This document shows positions 39,061 to 52,520 of a DNA stretch of 64,000 nucleotides, one piece after another. The translations under genes and the position numbers were made by a program. The DNA lies in contig VUYV01000155.1 of the NCBI GenBank assembly GCA_008711295.1, positions 1,856,945-1,920,944 on the forward strand, in the 5' to 3' direction. Numbering within the stretch: the stretch's first letter is position 1; the number at the start of each line of letters is the position of its first letter. The DNA is from Anarhynchus alexandrinus (lineage: Eukaryota; Chordata; Aves; Charadriiformes; Charadriidae). Under the pieces are notes generated by a model, which made no database searches, was not told the origin of the DNA, and saw only the letters and a program-made list of their open reading frames with translations.

Positions 39061-42000
39061 AAATCTTACCGTGGAAATTGACTTCATGCAATTAATAAGA
39101 ACAGGAAATACTTCTTGTTTTCTCTCAGGAGGGGAATGTTAAGTAGTGGCTTTATCTTAATTTGTCAGGCTTTGCCCTAGGGACCAAAATTAAATGGCTG
39201 GAAGCCAGCGGAGGACTCAAGAACTGAAGCATTAGCACTCCAATAAATAAAAAAGAATTCATTTTAATTAGTTTTCCAGCTGAAAAATAATGAAGTTCTA
39301 CATGCCAAAAAGCTGTAATGGAGTAATGGAAAGGCCTGTGCTTATACAATAGGGCCTGATTGCAATCTCAGGGCTCCATTTGTATTCGTTTGTAGCGTGA
39401 AACAAAGGAAGGTGTTTGGATTCTCTCTCTTTATATAAAGCCTCTGCTCCAGCACTCTGGGCTGGTCTTCAACCAGGCTTCCCACAGTCCTGCTGCCAAA
39501 TCTACAAAATTTTCCTGGCTGACATTCAGGAAAGTACTGCTCGGGCTCTAGGATGGAAAGTTAAAAGACTTTGCCTGGATACACTGAAACATATACAAAC
39601 AGTGCTTGACGTATGGCATTGATTCATCCTGCACAGGCTGTCCCTGCTGTATCCCCGGGGGGAGAGAAATGTAAAGCTCCCTAAAATCACCTCAGTCGCT
39701 GGTGTTAGATGTTAGCGAGAGGAATCATCTTAAACACTCCTGGAGACGCTTCCCTTTGGGGGATTAGCAGCGTGTAGCCGGACTGTAGCACTCATCGGAT
39801 CCAGAGTGGTTTCAGCCTGGGATAAACAGCTCAGATGCATTAGAAAAAAATAATCCTATGGTCAAAGATACCATTAGTCACTGTGAGTAAGAGGCTGCCC
39901 TGACTGTTGGAGGACCGATAGACGTTTAGATGCTCAGGGATCCTGCTGCATATTGAGGAGGGCTAGCACAGCTTGAGCCACAAGCTTGTAGTTATTTACT
40001 GTATCGCTATCCAATTAGTAACAGATACCAAAAAAAAATAATTGTCTGCTCAGTGAAGGGTGGAATAGGAAATGTCTCACCGCCATGAGCAGCCTAACGG
40101 ATATGTGCCTTGTTTATAAAATCACATTGTGTCTACGAAGGCAATTATCAGCTGGGCAAACATACCCCTGCCTCTGCCTGGCGGTCACCTCGAGGAAGCA
40201 GGATTTTGGAGGCCGTTTCTGTGGCCGCCCCGCTGTGCTGGTGTCCAGCGAGGAGCTGCGGAGAAGGAGCAGGGGCTTGTCCTGGAAGGGGTGGCACAGG
40301 GCTGTTTCAGCCCCCGGGATGCAGCCACCTCTGCAGAGGGAGCGATGCCCACCCCGCTCCTTGCAGAGGAGCCAGTGGCAGGCTGGGCTTGGTTCCTGCC
40401 ACATGCCTCAGCTTTTCTATTTGCTTCTCCATAAATGACTTGGACATATAAGGGCAAGAATTTACCCTTTGCTCATCATTGCTTCAATCTACCTTTTGCC
40501 CACAGAGAGCAGAACAGTTATGTTTTTCCCCACTCAAAGAGCGCTCATACTCTCTGCAGTCAAAATGACACTGAGGAAAAGAGCCCAATGGAAAATCAGC
40601 AATCATCCTAAACCAGGACCCCATGAGAAAGCACAATGTATGGTATTGTCCATGCTTGGGGTTAGAAAAATGTGAGTTATGCAGCAAAAAGCATCATACT
40701 GGCTTAAAAATGAAGCAAGGTGGTCTTTTTTTTTTTTGCTGCCTGGCATTTCCAGGCTTTAGGTCAATTTGTCAGATCTTCTTGATGGCTGGGAACTCTC
40801 TTTAAAGTGAATTCAGAGTTTTCTGGACAAACTGTGTAGTTCTGGAAGCTAGGACTCCCCAGATATTAACAAACATTAAAAAAAAAAAATAAAATGCCAG
40901 CATTGAAGCACTGATGTTGGGAGTAATCCACCCATTTCCAGTTTGTAAGGAGTCAGTTAGGATTGACTTTCCCCGTGGCAGGCTATGATGGAGAACAAAA
41001 TGCTACTTCTGTACTGGCACTCCTGCAGCAAGGGGATAGGATCCGTCCTATGGGAAGTTGCAACATGCAGAAATCAAGTGGAAATAGATAATTACCACTT
41101 ACTAAACCAAGCAAAAGTCAGTCAGTAAAGGAAAAAGTGTGTGAAAGTTAGGGGATAAGAAAAATACATTTTGTCACATATATTTGCCATATTACAAATC
41201 CCAAGAGTCATCAGTATGAAGCAAATAAACAACCCTATTCATAAAGTCAAAAGAGATGAGACATTAGTTTGTAGTTTTACTTGGTTATGTTTAAATGGGG
41301 CATTTTATTTATTTCTTGTGCAATATTTTTTATAAGTGATGGCAGTACCCAAAGTTTTGGATGAGAACCTTTTTGTTTAAAAATTCAAAATATGAAAATA
41401 AGAGTCAACAGATTTTTAAAAAATATACCCACATGTTTTTTTGGGGACAGAAGAGACCCTCAGATTACCCGGCCTCTCCTCTATAACACAAGCCAAAATG
41501 TTTCATCTTGTTATTCTGTAACTGATCCAACAACTTGCCTTTGGTTGAAGTGTGTATTCCAGAAAGGCACCTGATTACAGATGTGAGCAGATTGGTAATC
41601 CACCAGTTTATGTGATGATTTGTTTAAATAATTATGTATCCTGATTTTTTAAAAAAGTTACATTTTTGTTTGAATTTGTCTGTCCATCTGATGGTTCTTG
41701 TTATGTTTGGCCTCTTAGTACCTGGGAAAGTCTTTCACTAAGATGTTTATGCTCCTGTGTGGCAAAAAACACATGATGATTTTTCAAGGCTAGTGTTTTT
41801 CTCAGGGGAAAAAATAGAAAATAAGTAATTGTGTACTGGATTGGACTAACCTGTTATGGGGAACCTTCTGTGTCATGTGTATGAATTATCCATGGGACCC
41901 ACATCTTCCTGCCACCCTCAGCTCTAGAAAATCTAAGCCCTAAACCAGTATGTGACAGAAGATGTGAATGGTTATCGTTTAATTCAGTGGCTGCGTCGTT

Positions 42001-45000
42001 CAGAACATGTGTCATCATGGATTGAAAATTTAGGAATAGGGCAAAACAGATTAAATGCCTTCTTGAAGACACAGAGGTCAGTTGACCAAACTGCCTGGCT
42101 GTCAGATATACTGAGAGCAGAAGCATGGCATGGCAGTGGAAGCGATCTCCAGGGTCCCTCTCCACGGTCCCTCTCCGGGCAGGCTGAGGAGGTCCCACTC
42201 CAGCAGATCCCACCCAGGATCCCAACAACCTCCTCCTTTTCAGGGCAGAGAAGGAGTTTGAGGAACACCGGTGTGGGTTTGGCCATGCCACCTGAAAGTA
42301 TTTGGGTTGAAGTTGAAGAAGCAGGTGAGGCAGATAGGAAGCTGCTAGGTCAGGCTGCTCTGACACAGGCCGTGCTCGGTGGTATTATGAAAACACAAGG
42401 CCCTCACAAATAAATGCAACTGGTGACTGAAAAAATGCAGAGAGGCTTAAGGAGAAGCATAGCCTTTCTCCTTATGGATGTCTTCATTCAATATCTGAAA
42501 AGGCTTCAGTCATTATTCTGGTGAATTATAAATTTACAACACTAGCTGTGTTTAAGTAGACAGATTTTTCATACTATTGCTGTGATTCAGCCAAGGTTCT
42601 CAAATTGAATGTTGCTCGGACTCTTGTTATTCCGTGTGTAGGTGTTTAACAACCCAGTGTCAAGTAGTCCTGCAGATCTGAAAAGGTGTTAGAAGTCAAC
42701 TAAAATGAGTGAAATAATTTTCAAATTGTATTTCTTTGTATAAGTAATCACAATGAGGATGTCACGTAACCTTAAACAGAAACAATCCATGTCACAGCAC
42801 AGAGGAGCATCAGTGAGCTTTAAGCCAGACCCGTTGTTTAGCACTGTAAGATGCAGCAGTACAAGTACGAACATTGTGGATGGGTTAAGTTTAAGTAGGG
42901 TAGAAGAAAGGCTGAGAAAATGGTGATTTGATTATAGCCTGTTGCCATTGCACTCACGAAAATGGTATCTGACACAAGACAGATCTGAAGGTTAGAAACG
43001 CAATGAGGAACACTTAGCCGAATAATTGTGAGAATCTGGTAAGACATGTAAGTCAAATGGTTAGTTTTGTTTTGTGAAAATCGATTGTAATTGTAGTGTT
43101 ACTGTCTAGAGCAGTGATTTCTGTGGATAAACCGTGTGATTCAAAAGCACTTTCACCTCCCAGCTTCAAGTGCTTGGATTAGGTCAGAAAGCCACGGTGG
43201 CAGGTTTGCAGGGAACGATGTGAGAAGCCCTAAAGCCAAACTGAATAAATGAGAGTGGTGGCAGTAGCAGGCTTTGCTGCTACATCCCTGCTCTGGCTGG
43301 CCCCAGAAGGTCTCCGCCAGGGCTACCTTGGCAGTATTTATACAAAACACCATGTGTCCATAAGATGCGATGTTCAGAGAAGGTGCTGGAGTCTTGTCAC
43401 AATGTGAGAACCATCACTAAACTGGCTCCAGGACCCTGTGCTAAGGCACTGTACTTCAAAATGATGTTTCTGGAGTGAAGTAGCCTTCCAACTGATACTC
43501 TGAGAACCAGAAGCAGTATTTCGCTGGGTCAGCCAAACATTGATTTCTCAAGAACATATTCACAACTAAGTAGGCTTTTGGTCTGTCAGCAGAACATCAC
43601 AGATTCAAGGTCCCACAGCACACATATATGAACTGCAAGTTTTTAGAATGGGGCATGAACTCTAACCATTTACTGTTTTCAGAAAGGATGTTAAAAGTTG
43701 AGACAATGAGCACCGTAAAAGAATTCACAGAACTCATTTTACAAAAGGAAAAAAATTGAACTGCCAAAAAACAGGAAGTTCTTGAAAATGCTTGAATTTG
43801 TAGCTACTATTGAAATTTAACAATAGACTCTCTGAGAATGACGTGCCTGGTATAATAGTTATTAGGAGTATCAGCTACAGAAAGGAAAACCTGCTGCTGA
43901 ATAAGAAGTGTATCCTAAGAGCATGTCAGAGAATTAATTTCAGTGTTGAGTTTTGATCATCACTGCTTGACATCCGCAAAAATCACCTCCTATCTTCCGG
44001 CCTAAAAAACAATGAACATAGTTTTCTCGTTACTCACACCTGTGTCATGTAAGAATATGCCCATTTGAAGTCATTTGAGAGAGACCAATGTAACTAAAAG
44101 GACAAACAAGTCCAGTCTGCTTTTGGCTGTAACCGGAATGTATTTATTGGCTTAATGCTGAGCACTCTTATAGTCTCGCTGTCATCATTTGTAATCTGTT
44201 TGCTCTCTGTGTGTTTAAACCATGAATGTTTTTGGCATGGTACTTTCACTTATCATGTTTTCACAGCACTTTGCAAAATCTTCAGTTTCTTGATGTTTCA
44301 CTACCACAAAAAGAAGAAAAATAAATATTGCATGAAGCTGCAAAAAAACCCCACCTCACATTGCTTATAACTTATTTAGGTTGGTATTTTTAAAAGTTAG
44401 TTTTCTAATTTTGGGCCTGTGGTCCTGGATTCACAGGTTCTGCATCTCATTCTGCTGTTGCATCCTCTGTTATCATGGGCACTTGGACCTGGGCTCATCC
44501 TCCCTCTGCTAGCCACTGAGCAGGGATGACAAGGTTAGGAGGACACTTGCCCTGGGATCCTTGACCAATGGAGAGAATGAAGAGTGTGCTTGAGACCTCA
44601 TACCTGTCTCTGAGCAAGAATCTGAAGAAGTGACTTCCATTGTCCTCTACCATAAAATGGATGTGATAGAGTCTGTGAGCTTTATGTAATCCAAATTTCT
44701 GTTACCAGTAGATAAATGCAGTCATAAGAAGGTCAGAAATTATGTTTCTCAGAGGATTTTAATATTGGGAAATTTGACATTGCTGCATAAGCGAAAAATT
44801 CTTAAAATTTTCTGCAGAAGAATGGTTTGGATCAAAACTTCTTGGCATATTGTTTTGAAAAACTTTTTTTAATCTTTGACTAGGTATAAAAAAATTATTT
44901 ACAAAATGAAAGGTCTTCAAAATATGCAAACCAAATATTTTGAAAGAGGAAATTAGGCTCATCTGAATCTTTTCCTTTTTTTGAAAATTATTTGATGCAA

Positions 45001-46044
45001 AACCCATCATTTTTTGAAACATGTCAACTTATAGAAACTAAATTATCTGTTGGAAAGAGTTCCTTTGAATACTTTTCAGCCTGTTCTATCTAGAAGATTA
45101 TGGTTTATGCTACAGACAGGGAAGAAATTAGTTATTAGAAAACCATGTCAGAGCCACTCTGATAAATTCGTGCTACTGTACCTAAATTTCAATCCATGGG
45201 AAAGATAATCTGTTGAGAAAGGATGTAAAGGAATCCAAAACCGCAACTCTGCTATCATCACTTCAATGTCTGTATGTTACGCTGTTTTGTTAGGTCAAAC
45301 TAATCTGTGTAGCTCGGACTGTGCATCACCAGGGCCTCTCTGGCTTGCCATCTATCTGTCAACAGACGGATATCAAACACTTCTCCAGAAAGCTAATAGA
45401 TTGCCTCGACGAGCCTATAACCTTCTGCCCAATTAATTTATTTTGGATGGTTTACTTGAAAACAATGGATGTGTTTCCTGGGGCCAAAGCCATTATTCCC
45501 AAAACCAGGAGGCACAAATGGGTTTTATGGCACTTTTAAGTAGGACCACAGTCCTGACAGAAATTGTAGGGTTTTGCTAGTATTTGTACTCATGTACCTG
45601 GTGAGGATGGGATTCCCAGCTCAGTGTGTCTGGTCTGGCTGAGGCATCAGGAGAGGCATTGCCGCTGCCCAGCTGTACACATTTAATGTTAGGAAGCCAG
45701 TTCCCCAATTGTCCTGATATTCAGGGAAAGAGGAACATCCCCAAACAAATCAGAATAAGAAGTCCAATGCTTTGTGGGATGTGTTACTTTCTGTTACTTT
45801 CTTTCTTTTCTGGAAGTAAGATAAAGCTCAAGGACTATGCTCCTTTGGTAATACCCACACTTCTTCAGTGAAAAATATTTCATTGAAAAAATCCTAATCA
45901 GCCCTAGTGAAAATGCACAAAAATCAGGATAATTAAACCATGGAACAAATTTCTGAGGCAGGCTTCTCATTGCTTGTTGCCTTTACATCAAGAAAACATT
46001 TTTTGCTAAAAGATATATGATCTTTCGTCTGCAATTTATGGGAT
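39061..46044. other. Non-coding
   Basis: No supported gene. A GC-rich patch at about 40150-40420 has competing frames in several phases. Overlapping frames at 41854-42413 (170 codons minus, 153 codons plus) lie around a short tandem repeat and show no domains. Confidence 0.45.
42153..42178. repeat. 13-bp tandem duplication
   Basis: GGTCCCTCTCCAC at 42153-42165 is followed by GGTCCCTCTCCGG at 42166-42178. Confidence 0.85.
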
Positions 46045-46150
46045 TCGGTGCAAGAATTACTGGGTAAAATTTGATGGCCTATGCGATGCAGGTCAGATTC
46101 AATGATCACAATGGCCCTTGACCTTTGCAGCTATTAATCTTTCATGAGAG
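46045..46150 (+). mobile_element. Old sauropsid CR1-type LINE 3' tail
   Basis: ATTACTGGGTAAAATTTGAT, GGCCTATGCGATGCAGGTCA, GATTCAATGATCACAATGGC and CCTTGACC occur in the same order as in the old bird/reptile CR1-type tail 'GGGTGAAATTCTATGGCCTGTGTTATGCAGGAGGTCAGACTAGATGATCACAATGGTCCC'. It is diverged and non-coding. The subfamily is not assigned. Confidence 0.75.
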
Positions 46151-48355
46151 CAAAGCCATAAAAGACAGATGAACTCTAATAAAAAGGAACTGGGGTCTCT
46201 GGAGGACTATTTAAAGGATTTCTTGAATTAGCTAATGCAAGAAAAAGACCTTTTCTGATAGAAAAGCCTTAAAACCCCTGAAGTTACATGGATTATTTTT
46301 CATTTTGACAAGAGGAAAAATTGCATTTTGGTTAAAAAAAATTGTTTGTTAATATCCTTCTTGTTTCTCTCCACTTGAGGTGTGGTCAGAAAGGGGAGGA
46401 GATTTAATGAAAAATGGGAACATGAAAATGTTGCAGGGTTTGCCCTTTCACAGGTTTAGAAAATGTTTGTCACTCAAAAAGCCAATTCCCTTTTGGAAGG
46501 AAAGTAGAAACATAGCACGTCCTCTGGTGTGACCAGGATTTATAGCCCCTCTTAGGCTGGGGCAGTCCCTTTGGCGTCCCCATCTCCATCTAGCATGCTC
46601 AAGGTGGGGCTTGGGTGGGAGGTGCACCAACAGCTCCGTTTGGGAGTAGGACCTGAGCGCTTTGCTCAGGTGTTTGGTAGTACTCAGCCAGGAAGGCACC
46701 ACGCAGTGCTCAGGGAAGGCTGGGTCAGGAGGTGTTCAGGTCTTTTGTCCTGATCACGGTGAGCTGAAGGGGCTGATGGAAACCCGAGGTGATGCTCGGA
46801 GCCCTGTAAGCCATGCCCCAAGGAAGGAAGAGACCTTACCTCAGGAAGCGGAAAGACTTTCCAGAGATGCCTGTGACTTACTATGGGAGAAATCTGGATG
46901 TGGGAGGACTAAAGAAGCTTCCTTCTATTTAAGCCCAGTCTCAGCCAGCAGGGCCACGTTCCCCTATCCAAGGTGGACTGAGGAAGCTGATGGTGGCACT
47001 GAGGCAAATAAGAGATGTGTGAGCTGTCTTTCTAACAGGGCAGAGCTTTCCTGCTTAGAAAGTACTGGAAGTCAAAACTGCCAGGGACAGAAGCATGAGA
47101 AAATGAAAGATGTTCATGGCCCGTGGACCCAAAGGGACAGCGTAAATACTTTGCTGTGTATGAGCTCCAGGGAAACCCACCTGGGAAACTGATGCAGGGC
47201 TTGCAGTGCAACTGCAATGTGGTTGGGATAAGTTGGGGAAGAGAGTAAGGATGTACAGGATGCAAAAATAAGACCCTGAAATCACTCATTCTTGTGTGGC
47301 GGGGAGGGTTGGTGGAATGGAAAATAAGAGAGAGCACAGGGAAAATCAACACCTGCAATTTCATGTATTTTAAGAGTGCAAGGAAATAATATGAAAGAGT
47401 AATTCTGTTTCTCTGCTGAATGAAAGTGACTCAAAAAGATTGAAAGGTAATGTGATAGTCTCTTTTTGTGATTGTTTTCACAGAAGCGATACAGCATTAT
47501 GTGTGTTTAACAACATATGTTAGTTGCTGACAGAATGAATTACTGTGTAGGGCTGAGAAAGGTTAGGGAGATGAAAATGAATTAATCAGGGAAAGCTTGA
47601 CCAGTGGGGAAAGGAAAAACGGAAATAAATCAAACTGAGTAGTTTCCAAAGTACACAGGATGTCTATCACTAACTGCTAGCATGTTTCAGCTCTTAAAAA
47701 TTTTCCTGGGACCTGCAATTAGGAACTTATTAATTTGGTTGCTGCCATTACTACTTGACCCTTTTAATTGTTTTTCTCTGTCATGAACTACAGTATAATT
47801 TGAATATATCTATTGCCCTCTAGTAGAGGGCATAGTATGCTACGGCGCTTGGAGAGAAACAATGCATATCGCTCTAAAAAGTATCTATTAACACCTGGCT
47901 CTTGAGATTAATTTCCATCATCTCATGTGACTTCTATAACTCTATAGAAACTCCTTCTGGGGTGTTAATTAAAAGTCCTGGATGTACTGGTACCTTGCAA
48001 ATGAGTGCTCTATCCTGAGCTGGTGTAAGTGGTGGCAGTGAAACTGCAGCAGCTGGTTCTCGCTGACGATTTGATCTGACTAATATACAATTTGCCAAAT
48101 AACCATGGTCAGAGATGGGCGCATGGAATGCAGGTCACCAGCTCTGAGCTCACTTTCTGACAGCTGAGAGAGAGCTGGAAAGAATTTTCTTTCTGATTGT
48201 CTTACCACTAGCCAGAGAGCAGAAGGGAACAACTCATGATGCAGTCTCACCACCGGCAGCTCAGGCCCTCACAAATCCCACAGCTGGCTCTGCCAGCTGC
48301 TGCCTTGTGACCCATGCATTGGTTAGGAGAAGGGAACCATTCTTCTTTTTCCAGT
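46151..48355. other. Non-coding
   Basis: No supported gene. The 176-codon plus-strand frame at 46662-47192 is the longest in the window, but it has no recognisable domain or splice context and is opposed by minus-strand frames. A 19-bp palindrome lies at 47814-47832. Confidence 0.45.
47814..47832. promoter_or_regulatory. 19-bp palindrome with CTCF-like core
   Basis: TGCCCTCTAGTAGAGGGCA consists of perfect 9-bp inverted arms around a single G. GCCCTCTAGTAG resembles the reversed CTCF core motif (GCCCCCTGGTGG; about 9 of 12 positions), and the palindrome presents a similar core on both strands. Binding is an inference. Confidence 0.3.
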
Positions 48356-49115
48356 CCTGCACAAATACAGGCTGGGTGGAGAATGGATTGAGAGCAGCCC
48401 TGAGGAGAGGGACTTAGGGGTGGTGGTGCATGAGAAACTCAACATGAGCCAGCAATGTGCACTTGCAGCCCAGAAGGCCAACCGTATTCTGGGCTGCATC
48501 AAAAGAAGTGTGGCCAGTAGGTAGAGGGAGGTGATTCTGCCCCTCTACTCTGCTCTCGTGAGACCCCACCTGGAGTACTGTGTCCAGCTCTGGAGCACTG
48601 TGTCCAGCTCTGGAGCCCTCAGCATAAGAAGGACGTGGACCTGTTGGAGCAGGTCCAGAGGAGGGCCACAATGATGATCCAGAGGGCTGGAGCACCTCTC
48701 CTATGAAGACAGGCTGAGAGAGTTGGGGTTGTTCAGCCTGGAGAAGAGAAGGCTCCGGGGAGACCTTATTGCAGCCTTCCAGTACCTAAAGGGGGCCTAC
48801 AACAAAGCTGGAGAGGGACTTTTTACTAGGGCATTTAGGGATAGAACGAGGGGTAATGGCTTCAAACTGGAAGAGGGGAGACTTAGAACAGATATTAGGA
48901 AGAAATTTTTCACTGTGAGTGTGGTGAGGCACTGGCACAGGTTGCCCAGAGAAATTGTGGATGCCCCATCCCTGGAAGTGTTCAAGGCCAGGCTGGATGG
49001 GGCTTTGAGCAACCTGGTCTACTGGGAGGTGTCCCTGCCCATGGCAGGGGGGCTGGAACTAGATGATCTTTAAGTTCCCTTCCAACCCAAACCATTCTAT
49101 GATTCTGTGATTCTG
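48356..49115 (+). mobile_element. CR1 LINE 3' fragment (~760 bp), plus strand
   Basis: It begins near ACAAATACAGGCTGGGTGGA and runs through GAGCAGCCCTGAGGAGAGGG, CAGAAGGCCAACCGTATTCT and GAAGACAGGCTGAGAGAGTT to the 3' end CCATTCTATGATTCTGTGATTCTG-type microsatellite. The coding part is the C-terminal region of CR1 ORF2. A clean frame from 48723 gives [20 protein letters not shown] and later VVRHWHRLPREIVDAPSLEV before a stop near 49071. Upstream the frame is broken by a 20-bp duplication and other lesions. This is the largest LINE piece in the window. Its tail with GAACTAGATGATCTTTAAG is of the type common in neoavian genomes. Confidence 0.97.
48577..48616. repeat. Exact 20-bp tandem duplication inside CR1
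   Basis: ACTGTGTCCAGCTCTGGAGC occurs at 48577-48596 and again at 48597-48616. The CR1 consensus has this stretch once, so the duplication arose in this copy or its source. A 20-bp gain shifts the reading frame. Confidence 0.9.
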
Positions 49116-52100
49116 GTGGTTCCCAACCACATCATTCCCACTGTCATTCTTATTATATACATGAAGGAAGCTGATGTTTTTTTTCTAATATCTGCGTGTA
49201 TTTTCAGTTATTACATAAATAGGGCTTCTCCAGTGAACTGTGGTTAAGGTGTTCTGCTGGCTCACAAGTTGAGCTTTTCCCACAAGGGTGTGTAAATTGG
49301 TGAAATGAGAAGACAATGTTAGGTGAACAGCTTTTCTTCTCCGCCTGGTTTGAGTTCAGTCCCAGCTACAAGTGCACTCCGGTAAGTGCTTATCTCCTGG
49401 CTGCAGCTCACATTCCTGCTCTTTGGGTCGCTGACTCACATTCCCCAGCTGAGTCAAGGTGTAGGAATGGTTAGTGAAGGCTGCCAGCTGGACTAGCAGG
49501 AAAAACACTTGGGCTCGAGTTTTACAACAAACGGCGAAGCAGTTGAGCTCAGCCACCCTGGTTTATTTCTTGTCCTCAAATAAAAGTCTTCATTGTAGTC
49601 TCAGCTGTTGCACTTTGCTTTTGTATGCATATCCATCAAAGTTTGAGTCTCTGTTGTTTTGAAACAGAACTGACTTGGGCAAGTGCAATTGAGATTGTGA
49701 GATTGGGAAAAAGTCTTCCTCCACCAAAACTCAAATAATAACTTAAGGTTGAACAGAAAGAAGAAAAACTGTTGCTGGGATTCCCACACTGCAGTTGCCT
49801 TTCCTGGCACAATATTTACTTCCACTGCCCATGTTGTCTTCTTTTGATCAGCACCTCATTCTGCTCTTCCCCACACAACTTGCAGGGATGGGGACATAAC
49901 TGTCTGTCCCTGGTTTTATTCCCATTTAGAGGCTATTGGAATAAAGAACATAAAGAACAAAGTTATTCAAAGAGCGGCAAAAGACTGTCAGTGTCATTTT
50001 TCAGCTGGGTGGGATTTCTGTGAAGCACTTGTGACAAGGCTCATTCCTCAGAATACTCTTCATAACAGGGTGAAGGCTCTGGCATTTCATATACAATCCA
50101 TCTCCAGTGATTTGTCTTTCTCCTCTGCAAAAAGAACACTTACTTTCAGACAGGCCTGGATGAATCTTATCTTGGTTGGCATCAGCAAATAAACTCATGG
50201 CTTTTTCAGCTAAAACACAGAAGTCTTTATCCCCTACGCTGAAGAACTGGTAAATTCATAATTTTTCTAGGCTCACATCCTCTGTTATTTGGGAGCACTT
50301 ACACACACACACATACCAGTGGCTTACACAGATAAAACAAAATTCTTGAAACATGATTCCCGTTCATCAGGAATTCTAGATTATTTCCCTGATTTTTGGT
50401 ATAGGAGCAAGGTTTATAGTGGACAGAGTCTGAGTGCTCATAACAGAATTTATAAACTGTACATTAGTCTTCAAGACTGGCATGATGCTGTTAAATCTGA
50501 ACACATTATGCAGCCAAAAGATGATCCTTCATCTTGCAGAGCATAATTTACATGTAGATGGTCTTCTGATGTGTTTATACAATATTTTGCACACGGAGCA
50601 TTTGGGCCAATAAATTATATTGTTCCAAAATTGACACAAGTATTGAGAGATCTAAATTGCTGACTTATTGCCTTTGGAAAGTCAGCTACTTCCCAATGGC
50701 AATCCAGTTTGGTTGCAAGGAAAGCATGAAGAATCCTGTTATCCTGAAGTCAGGAAGGAACAAGAGGGGCCAGTTCTCTCTCTTTACAGTGAGCAGCTGC
50801 TCTAAAAGAAGCCTTTTCTAGCCTTTTCCTCCATGCCACACTCCCATCACTTGTCTGCCTCTCCAATCCTGGCTACTTCTACTGTATAGAAGTGGTTCTT
50901 GAACACGCATGGCTCCAGCAGTCGATGCCAATGCTTGCCCTGAAAAAGCCTATAGCCAAGGTTCTTCCCCCAGCAGTAGTTTGCACCTGTTGAGAGCATT
51001 CTGACAATTGCTTCTCAGAGTGGAAAGCAGAAATATGCTCAGGATCTGATCGATGTCATCAGATAGTAAAAAAAAAATAAATTGTTGGATAAGTAAAGCA
51101 GCTTTATTTTTCCGTGCTGCTATAATCTGTAGGTGGACACATATGCTTGAAAACTATATTAGGGATCAAATCTGCAGAAAAACAATATCAAGTAGAAAAA
51201 TCACTTGGCAGGAGTCAACCCAATAATAAATAGCAATAACAACAGTAATACATAGCATTATCTTACTCTAGTAGTAATTGACATTGTCATCATATTATTC
51301 AACGTTGGCTTTAATTAGCTACACTTTTCTCTTCTTCTCCTGCACATTGCTCAAGGCAAATTGGTAGTACTTCATATCTACTGTTGCTGCTCCTTCTGTT
51401 TGCTTTATGATTTCCGTTTTCTTTCTGTGCCACTGCCTTCTCCTTGTGCCAGGCCCTAATCTGAACCTTATTAATAATTCTTTTTTCCTGCCATACACTC
51501 CAACAATATTGGACTTGGAGATTTCAACGCATAAACCTCTGCTGCTTTTTTTTTGGTGTGGTCAGTTCTCTCCTTTGCTTTTTCAGCATTAGGTCTTTGG
51601 TAGTATCTTTTCAAATGAACCCCTGAGATAAGTTTCCTGTTTTCCTGTTTTCTCAGACATAGACTTTCCTTTGAATTCTTCGTATTATTTTCCACTGGCT
51701 TCGCCTACATCTACAGCTCTATTCTTATATATAAAATATGTAAGATTATATTCTTATATCTCCAAATATACTTCAACTCTCATCCCACTACTGTTATGGT
51801 ACAAAAAAATGAATCACATATGATACTTGCATAAGTCAGTAGTTTACTTAGTTTGGCATTATGCTGATCTCTAGATTCTTCACTATATTTGTAAAAACCT
51901 GCTTTTATGATAAAACATTCTTTGCAGTTAATTTTTTTAAGAACACCTTAAGGACATATGGCTTTTCCCATACTTCTTCTACTGCTAGAGCCTGCAGCTA
52001 TGTGACAACTCTATTTTGTTACCTTTCTTTTCAATTCCATTGCAATGCCACAATTTTGTGATTTAGAGCATATTCAGAAAGCTAGCGTTACCCTCTTTCC

Positions 52101-52283
52101 ATTTCATTTGCTCAAGCCAGGAATCTGATATGCCGCACTGTATTTTTCCCTTTCTGTCCCATTTTCATTTGCCAAGCATCCTGAAAGAACCAGCTTGCCT
52201 CGACATACTGCTCAAAGGCAAGTAAAAAACAAAAGCACCAAGAGTAAGAAACTTCAAGGCTTTACGTTGGCTTTATCCTTTTC
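49116..52283. other. Non-coding
   Basis: No supported gene. A short (AC)n is at 50301-50314 and an A-run at 51069-51077. The remaining sequence is AT-rich with pyrimidine-rich patches. Confidence 0.5.
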
Positions 52284-52520
52284 CTAAGTGAGGCCAGACT
52301 GTAGGGAGAGCTGGTAACTTTGTGGGAGACAATCACACAACGCTAAGACAGTACTTTGCTCATCGACTGAGGTTGTTATAGCCACAATGGCAGTACTGTT
52401 GCTGCCTCCATGCACCTTGCCCTCTCTCAAAGGGCACGTCTTGAAGGCAGTTCTCAAAGTCTCTACGCCTGTGCTGCATAAAGCTTGAAGAACATAAAAG
52501 CATGTCACCTTTACAACTTG
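52284..52520 (-). other. Unidentified open frame, possible exon
   Basis: The minus strand is open from 52520 to a TAG at 52284, about 78 codons. It contains STGVETLRTAFKTCPLREGK and VDEQSTVLALCDCLPQSYQL. The composition is protein-like, but there is no clear 3' splice site (the nearest is CTTCCCCAAG just upstream) and I recognise no family. It lies downstream, on the same strand, of the two better exon candidates at 52895-53123 and 54970-55111. That is the only reason to take it seriously. Confidence 0.18.

Noticed and set aside
41854..42413. Overlapping frames of 170 (minus) and 153 (plus) codons as genes
   Set aside because: Both strands are open over the same bases and neither translation shows family features. 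The tandem GGTCCCTCTCC repeat contributes to the openness.
46662..47192. Longest open frame in the window (176 codons, plus) as a gene
   Set aside because: It has no recognisable domain, signal peptide or splice context, and it is opposed by minus-strand frames. Its length is plausible by chance in a locally GC-richer region.
48723..49073. 116-codon plus-strand frame as a host gene
   Set aside because: It is the C-terminal ORF2 frame of the CR1 element at 48356-49115.
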